Below the pieces are notes generated by a model. That model searched no databases. It saw only the letters and a list, made by a program, of their open reading frames with translations, and was not told the origin of the DNA. The position numbers and the translations under genes are program-made. This document shows, piece by piece, positions 1 to 8,424 of a stretch of 64,000 nt of DNA; position 1 is the first letter of the stretch; each line of letters starts with the position of its first letter. The stretch spans positions 434,001 through 498,000 of the forward strand of contig NZ_VAUP01000015.1 of the NCBI RefSeq assembly GCF_005871085.1, read 5' to 3'. Source of the stretch: Xanthobacter autotrophicus. Its GTDB lineage: Bacteria > Pseudomonadota > Alphaproteobacteria > Rhizobiales > Xanthobacteraceae.

Positions 1-64
1 TTCGGCCGAGTTGTCAAACATGCTCTTAAACACTGGCACGTCCGAATAGCGGACCGAAACGAAG

Positions 65-538
65 ATGTCCGAGCCGGTTCAATTTCAGGTGAATGGCACA
101 GCGCACGCGTTCGCGCTGCCCCGCTCCACGCCCCTCATCTATGTGCTGCGCAACGACCTGGGCCTCAACGGCCCCAAGTTCGGCTGCGGGCTGGGGGAGT
201 GCGGCGCCTGCACCGTGCTCATGGACGGCGTCGCCGCCCGCTCCTGCGTCACCACCTTGGGCACGGCGGAGGGGCGCGCCATCACCACGCTGGAGGGCCT
301 CGGCACCCTTGCGGCGCCCCACCCCGTGCAGGCCGCCTTCATCGCCGAGCAGGCAGCGCAATGCGGCTACTGCCTGAATGGCATGATCATGACCACCGTC
401 GCCTTCCTCGCCCGCACCCCCTCGCCCACGGAGGACGAGGTCCGCGCCGCCCTGCGCTACAATCTGTGCCGGTGCGGGACCCATGTGGAGATCCTGCGCG
501 CGGTGATGCGCGCCGCCCACGGGGAGGCAAGCGAATGA
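65..538 (+). CDS. nicA: Nicotinate dehydrogenase small (2Fe-2S) subunit, NicA type
   Basis: 157-residue iron-sulfur subunit of a molybdenum hydroxylase. It carries the plant-type [2Fe-2S] site (C41, C46, C49, C61, in FGCGLGECGACT) and the second all-helical [2Fe-2S] site (C100, C103, C135, C137, in CGYC and CRC). It would pass electrons from the Mo centre in the next gene to the haems there. Length and the two-gene arrangement match NicA of aerobic nicotinate degraders as I remember them. The stop overlaps the next start (ATGA), so the two are translationally coupled. Isoquinoline or other N-heterocycle oxidoreductase small subunits look similar; the enamidase downstream is what favours nicotinate. 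The 64 bases upstream hold no gene I can identify. Confidence 0.85.
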   Translation: MSEPVQFQVNGTAHAFALPRSTPLIYVLRNDLGLNGPKFGCGLGECGACTVLMDGVAARSCVTTLGTAEGRAITTLEGLGTLAAPHPVQAAFIAEQAAQCGYCLNGMIMTTVAFLARTPSPTEDEVRAALRYNLCRCGTHVEILRAVMRAAHGEASE

Positions 539-3500
539 CCGAGCCGCGCCCGGACAAGAACCAGATCCTCGCCGCCACCGGCACTCTCTGCGTGCTGCGG
601 CCGGCGCAATCCGTCGCCGGCCTCCAGCGCAGCGCCATGCCACGGGACGGCGCCCTCGACCTGTTCCTGCTGGTGGACGACACCGGCGCCGTCACCGCTT
701 TCAACGGCCATGTGGACCTCGGCACCGGCATCCGCACGGCGCTGACCCAGATCGTGGCCGAGGAGCTGGACGTGGCGCTGGAGCGCGTCACCATGGTGCT
801 CGGCCACACCGGCCTTGCGCCCAACCAGGGCGCCACCATCGCCTCCGATTCCATCCAGGTCTCCGCCCAGCCCCTGCGCCGCGCCGCCGCGCAGGCCCGC
901 CACCGGCTGGTGGAACTCGCCGCCGAGACGCTGGGGCTGGACGCCGACACGCTGGAGGTGGAGGACGGCATCGTCCGCCCCCGCGACGGCGGCAATGCCG
1001 GCCTCACCTACGCCGATCTGCTGAAGGGCCGCGCCGAGCGCCTGCTTCTTTCCGACGACATCCCGGTGAAGCCCGCCAGCGCCCACCGCATCGTCGGCCA
1101 GCGGGTGCCGCGGGTGGACATCCCCGCCAAGGCCACGGGCAGCTTCACCTATGTGCATGACGTGCGCGTGCCCGCCATGCTGCACGGCCGCGTGGTGCGC
1201 CCGCCCTATGCCGGCATCGACGCGGGCGAGTTCGTCGGCAAAAGCCTCATCTGGGTGGATGAGGCCTCGGTGGCGCATATTCCCGGCATGGTGGCGGTGG
1301 TCACCATGGGCGATTTCGTGGGCGTGGTGGCCGAACGCGAGGAGCAGGCCGCCGAAGCCGCCCGTCGCCTGAAGGTGGAGTGGAAGCCCACCCCCACCCT
1401 GCCCGACCTCGACAACGTGGAGAACGCGCTGCGCGCGATCCCAGCCGAGAACCGGCGCACCCTGCATGAGCGCGGCGACCCCGACGCCGCCCGCGCGGCC
1501 GCAGCCGAGACCCTCGACCGCACTTATGTGTGGCCCTACCAGATGCACGCCTCCATCGGCCCCTCGTGCGCGGTGGCGAATGTGGGCGAGGATGGCGCCA
1601 CTATCTGGGCCGGCACGCAGAATCCCTATCCCCTGCGCATGGATATCGCCCTGCTGCTGGGCCTGCCGGAAGAGGCGGTGGAGATCGTCCGCTTCGAGGC
1701 CGCCGGCTGCTATGGCCGCAATTGCGCGGACGACGTGGCCGCCGACGCCGCCCTGCTGTCGCGCGCCGTGGGCCGTCCGGTGCGGGTGCAGCTGACCCGC
1801 GAGCAGGAGCATGCATGGGAGCCCAAGGGCGCCGCCCAGCTCATGCAGGTGAAGGGCGGCCTCAACGCCGACGGCACACCTGCGGCCTACGATTTCAACA
1901 CCCGCTATCCCTCCAACGCGGCGGTGACCCTGGCGCTGCTGCTGACGGGACGGGTGCCGGCGGACAATCCCGTGTTCGAGATGGGCGACCGCACCGCCAT
2001 CCCGCCCTATGCCTACGACCACATGCGCGTCACGGTGGACGATGTGGCGCCCATCGTGCGGGCGGCGTGGCTGCGCGGCGTCTCCGCCCTGCCCAACAGC
2101 TTCGCCCACGAGAGCTATATCGACGAGCTGGCGGCGGCAGCCGGCGTCGACCCGGTGGATTACCGCCTGCGCCACCTCCACGACGACCGCGCCGCCGAAC
2201 TGGTGAAGGCCACCGCCGCCCGCGCCGGCTGGCAGAAGCGCACCGCCCCGCGCCTGGAGGTGGTGGAGGGCGACGTGGTGCGCGGCCAGGGCTTCGCCTA
2301 TGCCCTTTACGTGCACTCCAAATTCCCCGGCTACGGCGCCGCCTGGTCCGCCTGGGTGGCCGAGGTGGAGGTGAACAAGCGCACCGGCGACGTGGCGGTG
2401 AAGCGCGTGGTGGTGGGCCAGGATTCCGGGCTCATGATCAACCCGGCGGGCATCGAGCACCAGATCCACGGCAACGTCATCCAGTCCACCTCCCGCGCGC
2501 TCAAGGAGCAGGTGACGTTCGACGAGAAGGCCGTCACCAGCCGGGAATGGGGCGCCTACCCCATCCTCACCTTCCCGGAAGTGCCTGTCATCAACGTGGT
2601 GCTCATGCCGCGCCCGGATGACCCGCCTTTGGGCTCGGGGGAATCGGCTTCCGTGCCGAGCGCGGCGGCCATCGCCAATGCCATTTTCGATGCCACCGGC
2701 GTGCGCCTGCGCGAACCGCCCTTCACGCCGGACCGGGTGCGCGCGGCGCTCTCGGGCGAGGCCGCGCCGAAGCCGGTGAAGGAGAAGCGCCGCCGCCCGT
2801 GGTTCGCCATGGCCGGCGCGGCGCTGGCCGGTGCGCTGGGCATGGCGACGCTGGCGCTGCCCATTCGCGGCGCTTTTCCCCCCATCGCGCCGCCCGACCC
2901 GGCCAGCTTCTCCGCCGAGATGATCGCGCGCGGCAAAATCCTCGCCGCGCTGGGCGATTGCGCCGTGTGCCACACGGCTGAGGGCGGCATAGCCAATGCC
3001 GGCGGGCGGGCGCTGCACACGCCCTTCGGCACGATCTATTCCACCAATCTCACGCCGGATGTGGAGACCGGGATCGGCTCCTGGTCCTATGCCGCGTTCG
3101 AGCGGGCCATGCGCGAGGGCATCGGCCGCGACGGGCGGCACCTCTACCCGGCCTTTCCCTACACCGCCTTCACCCGCATCTCGGACGCCGACATGCAGGC
3201 GCTCTACGCCTTCCTCATGTCGCAGGCCCCGGTGAAGGCGACGCCGCCCGCCAATCGCATGACCTTCCCCTTCAACATCCGCCCGCTGATGGCCGGCTGG
3301 AACCTGTTGTTCCTCACCCCCGGCCAGCTTCAGGCGGAAGCGGGGCAATCGCCCCAGTGGAACCGGGGGCGCTATCTGGTGGAGGGGCTCGGCCATTGCG
3401 GCGCCTGCCACACCCCGCGCAACCTTCTGGGCGCGGAAAAGGGCGGCGCGGCGTACCTCGCCGGCGGGGTCGCGGACGGCTGGGAGGCCCCGGCCCTCAC

Positions 3501-4083
3501 CGCGCTCTCGAAGGCGCCCATTCCGTGGAGCGAGGACGAGCTCTACACCTATCTGCGCACCGGCTTCTCCCGCTTCCACGGCACGGCGGCCGGCCCCATG
3601 GCGCCGGTGGTGCAGGAACTCGCGCACCTGCCGGACGCGGACATCCGCGCCATGGCGATCTATCTGGCGTCCTTCGCCGGCCCCGCCAGCGCGGATGCCT
3701 CCGCCGTGGCGGCGACGCTGGAGGCCAAGGCCGAGGCGTCGCTGCGGCCCATGGACAGCGTGGGCGGACGCCTGTTCGAGGGGGCCTGTTCCGCCTGCCA
3801 CGCACCGGAGGGGCCGACCCTGTTCGGCGCGCGGCCCTCGCTGGCGCTCAACACCAATGTGCATGCGGCGCAGCCGGACAATCTCATCCGCGTCATCCTG
3901 GAAGGCATCCCCGCCCCCGCCGCGCCGGCGCTGGGCGATATGCCCGCCTTCCGCGACAGTCTCGACGACGCGCAGGTGGCCGACCTCGTGCGCTACATGC
4001 GCGCGAAGTTCGCGCCTGACGCACCGGCGTGGGACGGGCTGGCCCAGACCGTGGCGCGGTTGCGGGCGACGCCGACGCAGTGA
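535..4083 (+). CDS. nicB: Nicotinate dehydrogenase large subunit: molybdopterin domain fused to triple c-type cytochrome, NicB type
   Basis: 1182 residues. Residues 1 to about 745 are an aldehyde-oxidase/xanthine-dehydrogenase type Mo-cofactor domain with the catalytic Glu in LGSGESASVP (E703). A hydrophobic segment at about 757-780 (FAMAGAALAGALGMATLAL) follows, then three c-type haem motifs: CAVCH (809-813), CGACH (955-959) and CSACH (1085-1089). This is the architecture of NicB, which hydroxylates nicotinate to 6-hydroxynicotinate and sends electrons to the respiratory chain through its cytochrome part. Inference: the Mo domain is cytoplasmic and the haem domains periplasmic, held by the internal membrane segment. 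The start ATG at 535 overlaps the nicA stop. Exact substrate is inferred from context; related enzymes act on isoquinoline or quinoline. Confidence 0.85.
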   Translation: MTEPRPDKNQILAATGTLCVLRPAQSVAGLQRSAMPRDGALDLFLLVDDTGAVTAFNGHVDLGTGIRTALTQIVAEELDVALERVTMVLGHTGLAPNQGATIASDSIQVSAQPLRRAAAQARHRLVELAAETLGLDADTLEVEDGIVRPRDGGNAGLTYADLLKGRAERLLLSDDIPVKPASAHRIVGQRVPRVDIPAKATGSFTYVHDVRVPAMLHGRVVRPPYAGIDAGEFVGKSLIWVDEASVAHIPGMVAVVTMGDFVGVVAEREEQAAEAARRLKVEWKPTPTLPDLDNVENALRAIPAENRRTLHERGDPDAARAAAAETLDRTYVWPYQMHASIGPSCAVANVGEDGATIWAGTQNPYPLRMDIALLLGLPEEAVEIVRFEAAGCYGRNCADDVAADAALLSRAVGRPVRVQLTREQEHAWEPKGAAQLMQVKGGLNADGTPAAYDFNTRYPSNAAVTLALLLTGRVPADNPVFEMGDRTAIPPYAYDHMRVTVDDVAPIVRAAWLRGVSALPNSFAHESYIDELAAAAGVDPVDYRLRHLHDDRAAELVKATAARAGWQKRTAPRLEVVEGDVVRGQGFAYALYVHSKFPGYGAAWSAWVAEVEVNKRTGDVAVKRVVVGQDSGLMINPAGIEHQIHGNVIQSTSRALKEQVTFDEKAVTSREWGAYPILTFPEVPVINVVLMPRPDDPPLGSGESASVPSAAAIANAIFDATGVRLREPPFTPDRVRAALSGEAAPKPVKEKRRRPWFAMAGAALAGALGMATLALPIRGAFPPIAPPDPASFSAEMIARGKILAALGDCAVCHTAEGGIANAGGRALHTPFGTIYSTNLTPDVETGIGSWSYAAFERAMREGIGRDGRHLYPAFPYTAFTRISDADMQALYAFLMSQAPVKATPPANRMTFPFNIRPLMAGWNLLFLTPGQLQAEAGQSPQWNRGRYLVEGLGHCGACHTPRNLLGAEKGGAAYLAGGVADGWEAPALTALSKAPIPWSEDELYTYLRTGFSRFHGTAAGPMAPVVQELAHLPDADIRAMAIYLASFAGPASADASAVAATLEAKAEASLRPMDSVGGRLFEGACSACHAPEGPTLFGARPSLALNTNVHAAQPDNLIRVILEGIPAPAAPALGDMPAFRDSLDDAQVADLVRYMRAKFAPDAPAWDGLAQTVARLRATPTQ

Positions 4084-4143
4084 GGGTGTTGCGGCGCCTG
4101 CGGCGGAGTTGGGGCGTGCCGATGGCGCTTCCAGCTCCCGGCG

Positions 4144-4585
4144 CCCTCCCCCACCCTGCCCTCCCCCGCAAGCGGGAGAGGGTTCACATTCGTGCGGGAT
4201 GCCGGCCAATGCGCTTCACCCCAGCCCCGGGCACCCCCTCTCCCGCTTGCGGGGGAGGGTTGGGGAGGGGGCTGCGCTTTGTGGGGGCAGCGCTTTCAGG
4301 CCCCCTTACACCGTCGCCGTCCGGCTTGAGCGGACGGCCCATGGCCGGGCCGGGACAATTGGGCGAAGGCCGGGACCAGGCGCGAAGGGCCCTCCGGTCA
4401 AGCCGGAGGGCGACGAGGGGGAGAAGCGGGTGGAGAAGCGCCGGCCCGCGTTCGTCGGGACGGAAAGAACAGTCAGGCCGTCATGGCCGGGCTTGACCCG
4501 GCCATCCACGTGGCCGGGCCGGGATAAAGCTCCGCAATGAAGCGCCAGCGGCACGGCGTGGATGCCCGGCACAAACCGGGCAGGA
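4144..4585. repeat. Intergenic palindrome mosaic in the nicB-fdxA gap
   Basis: The 676-base gap between nicB and fdxA has no credible gene. It holds a CCCTCCCCCGCAAGCGGGAG-type unit at 4144-4182 and its inverted copy at 4233-4271. It also has two perfect hairpins: CCCTCCGG/CCGGAGGG (4390-4410) and ATGGCCGGG/CCCGGCCAT (4483-4505). A further ATGCCCGG...CCGGGC palindrome lies near 4560-4585. The first two units recur at 11445-11557. These resemble the dispersed palindromic elements of Rhizobiales intergenic DNA. They may act as mRNA-stabilising or termination structures after nicB, which is inference. Confidence 0.7.
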
Positions 4586-4694
4586 CGGCGATTGCGAGCG
4601 GCACGCCACCTCCCCCCTCCCGTCCCATCCCTCACCGTGCCCAAAATTCCCGCACCGCCGCCCAAAAGCTCCGCAATCCCAAGCCGCCTCGCCG

Positions 4695-4738
4695 TTGACA
4701 GCCCGCGCTCCCTCGCCGTATTTTCATTTGTATACAAA
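4695..4738 (+). promoter_or_regulatory. Sigma70-like promoter with palindromic operator upstream of fdxA
   Basis: TTGACA at 4695-4700, an 18-base spacer and TATTTT at 4719-4724 look like a good housekeeping promoter. Immediately downstream, 4727-4738 is the perfect 12-base palindrome TTTGTATACAAA, which would cover the start of transcription, the classic place for a repressor. TTGTATACAA-like sites are typical of GntR-family (FCD) regulators; the regulator itself is not in the window. Confidence 0.6.
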
Positions 4739-4759
4739 CAATATTCCGAGGCTCTCGCC

Positions 4760-5092
4760 ATGGCCTATGTCGTCACCGAGAACTGCATCCGCTGCACCTA
4801 TATGGATTGCGTTTCGGTCTGCCCCGTGGACTGCTTCTATGCTGGCGAGAACATGCTGGTGATCCATCCGGACGAATGCATCGACTGCGGTGTGTGCGAG
4901 CCGGAATGTCCCGCCGCCGCCATCTTCCCGGACTCAGATCCCCGCGCCGGCGACTGGGCCGCCCTCAATGCGCAATATGCGGCGCAGTGGCCCAACATCA
5001 CGGAAAAGGGCGCCCCGCCCGAAGATGCCGACGCCTGGAAGGACGCCGCCGACAAGCGCGCGCTCCTCTCCGCCGCGCCCGCCGCGATCTGA
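4760..5092 (+). CDS. fdxA: 7Fe ferredoxin, FdxA type
   Basis: 110-residue ferredoxin. Cysteines C9, C17, C21 and C25 together with C40, C43, C46 and C50 give the [3Fe-4S]/[4Fe-4S] pattern of Azotobacter-type ferredoxin I (with C12 as the free Cys). The C-terminal extension is typical of FdxA. The ATG at 4760 is chosen because the ferredoxin fold begins there ([12 protein letters not shown]); an open frame upstream is not conserved-looking. The gene lies just behind a promoter-operator and 22 bases before a ferredoxin-NADP reductase. The 6-hydroxynicotinate reductase of Eubacterium barkeri uses ferredoxin as donor, so this pair may supply electrons to such an enzyme; that role is inference from context. 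Confidence 0.9.
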   Translation: MAYVVTENCIRCTYMDCVSVCPVDCFYAGENMLVIHPDECIDCGVCEPECPAAAIFPDSDPRAGDWAALNAQYAAQWPNITEKGAPPEDADAWKDAADKRALLSAAPAAI

Positions 5093-5114
5093 CCGACACT
5101 CCCAGAGACCCACC

Positions 5115-5888
5115 ATGAGCAATTTTTTCGAGGAACACGTTCTCAGCGTCCATCACTGGACCGATCGCCTGTTCAGCTTCACCACCACGCGCGATCCCGG
5201 CTTCCGCTTCCGCACCGGCGAATTCACCATGATCGGCCTGAAGGTGGACGGCCGCCCGCTGCTGCGCGCCTATTCGGTGGTGAGCCCGAGCTGGGCGGAG
5301 ACGCTGGAATTCTTCTCCATCAAGGTGCCGAACGGGCCGCTCACCTCGCGCCTCCAGCATATCAAGGTCGGCGACGCCATCACCGTCGGCCGCAAGGCCA
5401 CCGGCACGCTGGTGCTCGACAATCTCCTGCCCGGCCGCACCCTTTATCTGCTCGGCACCGGCACCGGCCTTGCGCCCTTCCTCTCCGTGATCCGCGATCC
5501 GGAGACCTATGAGCGGTTCGAGAAGGTGGTGCTGGTGCACGGCTGCCGGCATGTCAGCGACCTCGCCTATGAGGACCTCATCATGAAGGAACTGCCGGCC
5601 CACGAATTCCTCGGCGAGGAGATCGCCGGCAAGCTCGCCTACTATCCGACCGTCACCCGCGAGCCGTTCCGCCACACCGGCCGCATCACCGCCTTGCTGG
5701 AGAGCGGCAGGCTCTGCGCCGACGTGGGCCTGCCGCCCCTTGATGCCGCCACCGACCGCGTCATGATCTGCGGCTCGCCCGCCATGATGGGCGACCTGCG
5801 GGCGCTGCTGGCGTCGCGCGGCTTCGAGGAGGGCAACAGCGGCGAGCCCGGCCATTTCGTCATCGAGAAGGCGTTCGCCGAGCGGTGA
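5115..5888 (+). CDS. fpr: Ferredoxin--NADP(+) reductase, bacterial FPR type
   Basis: 257 residues. The FAD-binding motif RAYSVVSP is near residue 55, followed by the NADP-binding LLGTGTGLAPF and MICGSPAMM segments. The C terminus FVIEKAFAER is the usual end of alphaproteobacterial FPRs. It transfers electrons between NADPH and ferredoxin or flavodoxin in the cytoplasm. It starts 22 bases after fdxA, so the two probably form one transcript and act as a redox pair. In this cluster it would regenerate reduced ferredoxin for ring reduction (inference). General FPRs also serve oxidative-stress defence, so a second housekeeping copy elsewhere would support the specialised role. Confidence 0.9.
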   Translation: MSNFFEEHVLSVHHWTDRLFSFTTTRDPGFRFRTGEFTMIGLKVDGRPLLRAYSVVSPSWAETLEFFSIKVPNGPLTSRLQHIKVGDAITVGRKATGTLVLDNLLPGRTLYLLGTGTGLAPFLSVIRDPETYERFEKVVLVHGCRHVSDLAYEDLIMKELPAHEFLGEEIAGKLAYYPTVTREPFRHTGRITALLESGRLCADVGLPPLDAATDRVMICGSPAMMGDLRALLASRGFEEGNSGEPGHFVIEKAFAER

Positions 5889-5897
5889 GTTTTTTCG

Positions 5898-5927
5898 CGC
5901 CGCCCCGTTCTCAGGACCGGGGCGGCG
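5898..5927 (+). other. Hairpin between fpr and the enamidase gene
   Basis: Perfect 10-base stem CGCCGCCCCG (5898-5907) and CGGGGCGGCG (5918-5927) with a 10-base loop. No T-run follows, so it is not a canonical terminator. It may attenuate or stabilise the message between fpr and the enamidase. Confidence 0.35.
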
Positions 5928-5939
5928 GCCTACACTTCA

Positions 5940-5951
5940 TATGCCTACAAA
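5940..5951 (+). promoter_or_regulatory. Degenerate second operator upstream of the enamidase gene
   Basis: TATGCCTACAAA matches 9 of 12 positions of the perfect palindrome TTTGTATACAAA upstream of fdxA and lies 54 bases before the enamidase ATG. Shared control of the two transcription units is inferred; a chance match is possible. Confidence 0.3.
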
Positions 5952-6005
5952 CAAAAGACCGGGTGCGCCCGCGCGTTTCCGGCCGTCCCTTCCGGAGACC
6001 TTCCC

Positions 6006-7205
6006 ATGGCTCATGATGCCCCCGCAGCCGCCGGCGGCCCCACCAAGCTGGTGATCCGCAACATCGGCCTCATCCTGAGCGGCGATCTTGCACGGCCCAT
6101 CCTCGATGCCGACACGGTGGTGGCGGAAGGCGGCAAGATCACCGCCATCGGCCGCGAGAAGGATGTGGACACCGAGGGCGCCACCACCCTCATCGACGCC
6201 AACGGCACCACGCTGACCCCCGGCCTCATCGACAGCCACGTCCACCCCGTGGCCGGCGACTGGACCCCGCGCCAGAGCCAGATGAACTGGATCGACAGTT
6301 CGCTCCATGGCGGCGTCACCACCATGATCTCGGCGGGCGAGGTGCATTATCCCGGACGTGCGAAGGACGTGGTGGGGCTGAAGGCGCTGGCCATCACCGC
6401 CCAGCGCTCGTTCGACGCCTTCCGCCCCTCGGGGGTAAAGGTCCATGCGGGCGCCCCCGTCATCGAGAACGAGATGGTGGAGGATGATTTCAAGGAACTG
6501 GCCGCCGCCGGCGTGAAGCTGCTGGGCGAAGTGGGCCTCGGCGGCGTGAAGGACGGCCCCACCGCCCGCAAGATGGTGGGATGGGCGAGGAAGTACGGCA
6601 TCCAGTCCACCATCCACACCGGTGGGCCCTCCATTCCCGGCTCCGGCCTCATCGACAAGGATGTGGTGCTGGAGGCGGACACCGACGTGGTCGGCCACAT
6701 CAATGGCGGCCACACGGCGCTGCCGGACAACCAGATCCGCTGCATCTGCGAGGGCTGCAAGCGCGGGCTGGAGATCGTGCACAACGGCAACGAGCGCTCC
6801 GCCCTCTACACCCTGCGCGTCGCCCGCGAGCTGGGCGAGCTCAACCGCGTCATCCTCGGCACCGACGGGCCGGCGGGCTCGGGCGTGCAGCCGCTGGGCA
6901 TCCTGCGCATGGTGTCCATGCTGTCCTCCCTCGGCGAGCTTCCGGCGGAGGAGGCGTTCTGCCTCGCCACCGGCAACACCGCGCGCATGCGGGCGCTGGA
7001 TTGCGGGATCATCGAGGTGGGCCGGGCCGCGGATTTCGTGCTGATGGACAAGGCCCAGCATTCGCCCGGCGTGACCCTGCTCGACAGCGTGCGGCTCGGC
7101 GACCTGCCCGGCGTGTGCATGACCGTCATCGACGGTATCGTGCGCACCCAGCGCTCGCGCAACACCCCGCCTGCGGGCCGCATGCCGGTGGTGGTGAAGG
7201 GCTGA
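6006..7205 (+). CDS. ena: Enamidase (6-oxo-1,4,5,6-tetrahydronicotinate amidohydrolase)
   Basis: 399-residue amidohydrolase. It closely resembles, from memory, the enamidase of Eubacterium barkeri: shared stretches include SLHGGVTTMISAG, HxPGRxKD, HTGGxSIPGSG and SRNTPPA near the C terminus. Metal-site candidates are H78 and H80 (DSHVHP), bridging E175 (GEVGLG), His in IHTGG and GHINGG, and Asp in LGTDGP. Enamidase opens 6-oxo-1,4,5,6-tetrahydronicotinate to 2-formylglutarate with loss of ammonia. With nicAB, ferredoxin and FPR this fits a reductive nicotinate route like that reported for Azorhizobium. The missing step is the 6-hydroxynicotinate reductase, not present here. Confidence 0.85.
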   Translation: MAHDAPAAAGGPTKLVIRNIGLILSGDLARPILDADTVVAEGGKITAIGREKDVDTEGATTLIDANGTTLTPGLIDSHVHPVAGDWTPRQSQMNWIDSSLHGGVTTMISAGEVHYPGRAKDVVGLKALAITAQRSFDAFRPSGVKVHAGAPVIENEMVEDDFKELAAAGVKLLGEVGLGGVKDGPTARKMVGWARKYGIQSTIHTGGPSIPGSGLIDKDVVLEADTDVVGHINGGHTALPDNQIRCICEGCKRGLEIVHNGNERSALYTLRVARELGELNRVILGTDGPAGSGVQPLGILRMVSMLSSLGELPAEEAFCLATGNTARMRALDCGIIEVGRAADFVLMDKAQHSPGVTLLDSVRLGDLPGVCMTVIDGIVRTQRSRNTPPAGRMPVVVKG

Positions 7206-7215
7206 ACCTTACCGA

Positions 7216-7240
7216 CGGTCCCGGTCTTCGACCGGGACCG
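7216..7240. terminator. Hairpin between convergent ena and EamA genes
   Basis: Perfect 11-base stem, CGGTCCCGGTC at 7216-7226 and GACCGGGACCG at 7230-7240, with loop TTC. It sits between two convergent stop codons and could end transcription from both sides. There is no long T-run, so Rho-independent action is uncertain. Confidence 0.5.
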
Positions 7241-7270
7241 AGAGGGTTTCGCTCAGGCGCCGCGCGGGCT

Positions 7271-8194
7271 TCAGCCGGCTGCCGGCTTCGGCTGCCGGAG
7301 CACCAGCAGGTTGCCGGCGAGCACCAGGGCGATGCCGGCGGCGGCGGTCAGCGTCCAGTGGTAGTCCTCGAACAGGGTGGAGAGGAACAGCGCCACGATG
7401 GGGAACATGACCGTGCCGTAGCCGGCGCGGTTGGCCCCGATGTTCCGGATCAGCTGGATGTAGACGGCGAAACCCGCCAGCGTCTGGACCACGATCAGGA
7501 AGCCCAGCGAGCCCAGGTAGCGCACGCTCCAGTCCACTATGAACGGCGCGCCGCGCACCAGGGAGATGATGAGCAGGATGAGGAAGCCATAGGCAAAGCC
7601 CCAGAAGCTGGTGGACGCCATGGGAATGCCCCGCCGCCCGGCCACCCCCGACAGCAGGCTGCCGAATGAGAAGCACACGGTGCCGGCGACGCCCAGCGCC
7701 AGCCCCACCCCCGCGCCATCGATGCCCCGCCCGTCGGCAAGGCTCGGCCCGAACACCAGGGCGGTGCCGGCGATGCCCGCGAGCGCGCCGCCAAGGATCT
7801 GCCGGCGCAGCGGCACGCCCAGCAGCAGCGCCGAGAACAGGGGAACGAGAATGGCGGTCAGGGAGAAGATCACCGACAAGAGCCCGGACGGCAGGTGATA
7901 GCCGGCATAGTAGAAGAACAGGAAATTCAGCGAGAACAGCGTCGCCCCGAGGCCGGCGAATAGCAGGTGGTCCCGCGCCTTGAAGGCGAGCGGGGCGCGG
8001 GTGGCGATCACGAACACCAGCATGGCGAGGGTCGCGACCAGAAAACGCCAGGTGCCCGACACTTCAGGCGCCACCACGCCCAGCTGGAGCTTCAGCGGCA
8101 GCCAGCCCGAGCCGAAGATCAGCACGCACACCGCGTACAGGACGAAATCTCGCGGGCCGAGGGGCCCATCGGTTCGGGACGTGTCGGGGAGCAT
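7271..8194 (-). CDS. DMT-superfamily EamA-type transporter
   Basis: 307 residues with about ten hydrophobic helices in two EamA repeats, the normal layout and length of drug/metabolite exporters. The start ATG at 8194 (MLPDTSRTDGPLGPRDF) is preferred over upstream starts, which would add an arginine-rich stretch unlike the family. The substrate cannot be told from sequence. It is convergent with the enamidase gene, so it is not part of that transcript. The 230 bases between its start and gshA hold nothing I recognise. Confidence 0.85.
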   Translation of the reverse strand: MLPDTSRTDGPLGPRDFVLYAVCVLIFGSGWLPLKLQLGVVAPEVSGTWRFLVATLAMLVFVIATRAPLAFKARDHLLFAGLGATLFSLNFLFFYYAGYHLPSGLLSVIFSLTAILVPLFSALLLGVPLRRQILGGALAGIAGTALVFGPSLADGRGIDGAGVGLALGVAGTVCFSFGSLLSGVAGRRGIPMASTSFWGFAYGFLILLIISLVRGAPFIVDWSVRYLGSLGFLIVVQTLAGFAVYIQLIRNIGANRAGYGTVMFPIVALFLSTLFEDYHWTLTAAAGIALVLAGNLLVLRQPKPAAG

Positions 8195-8424
8195 GGGGGG
8201 CAGATCCAGGCAGGAGCCCCAAGGTAGAGCACGCGCCCGCCGCCCCCGCAACGCGGCTGCCGGGCGTGGCCGGCGCGATGCCCCCACGCAGGCGCGCGGC
8301 ATCGCGCGCAACATCGCCGTCCGGGTGGAAACCACGCTGTGCTGCATGGCATCAGCGCATGGCTGCAATGCGCTCAGCTCATGCGGCAAGGGCGGGCGGC
8401 GTTACGCGTACCCGCCGCCCCGAC

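Noticed and set aside
457-4209. Very long minus-strand open frame opposite nicB
   Set aside because: It is a shadow of the GC-rich nicB coding frame; composition is His/Gly/Arg-rich without any family motif.
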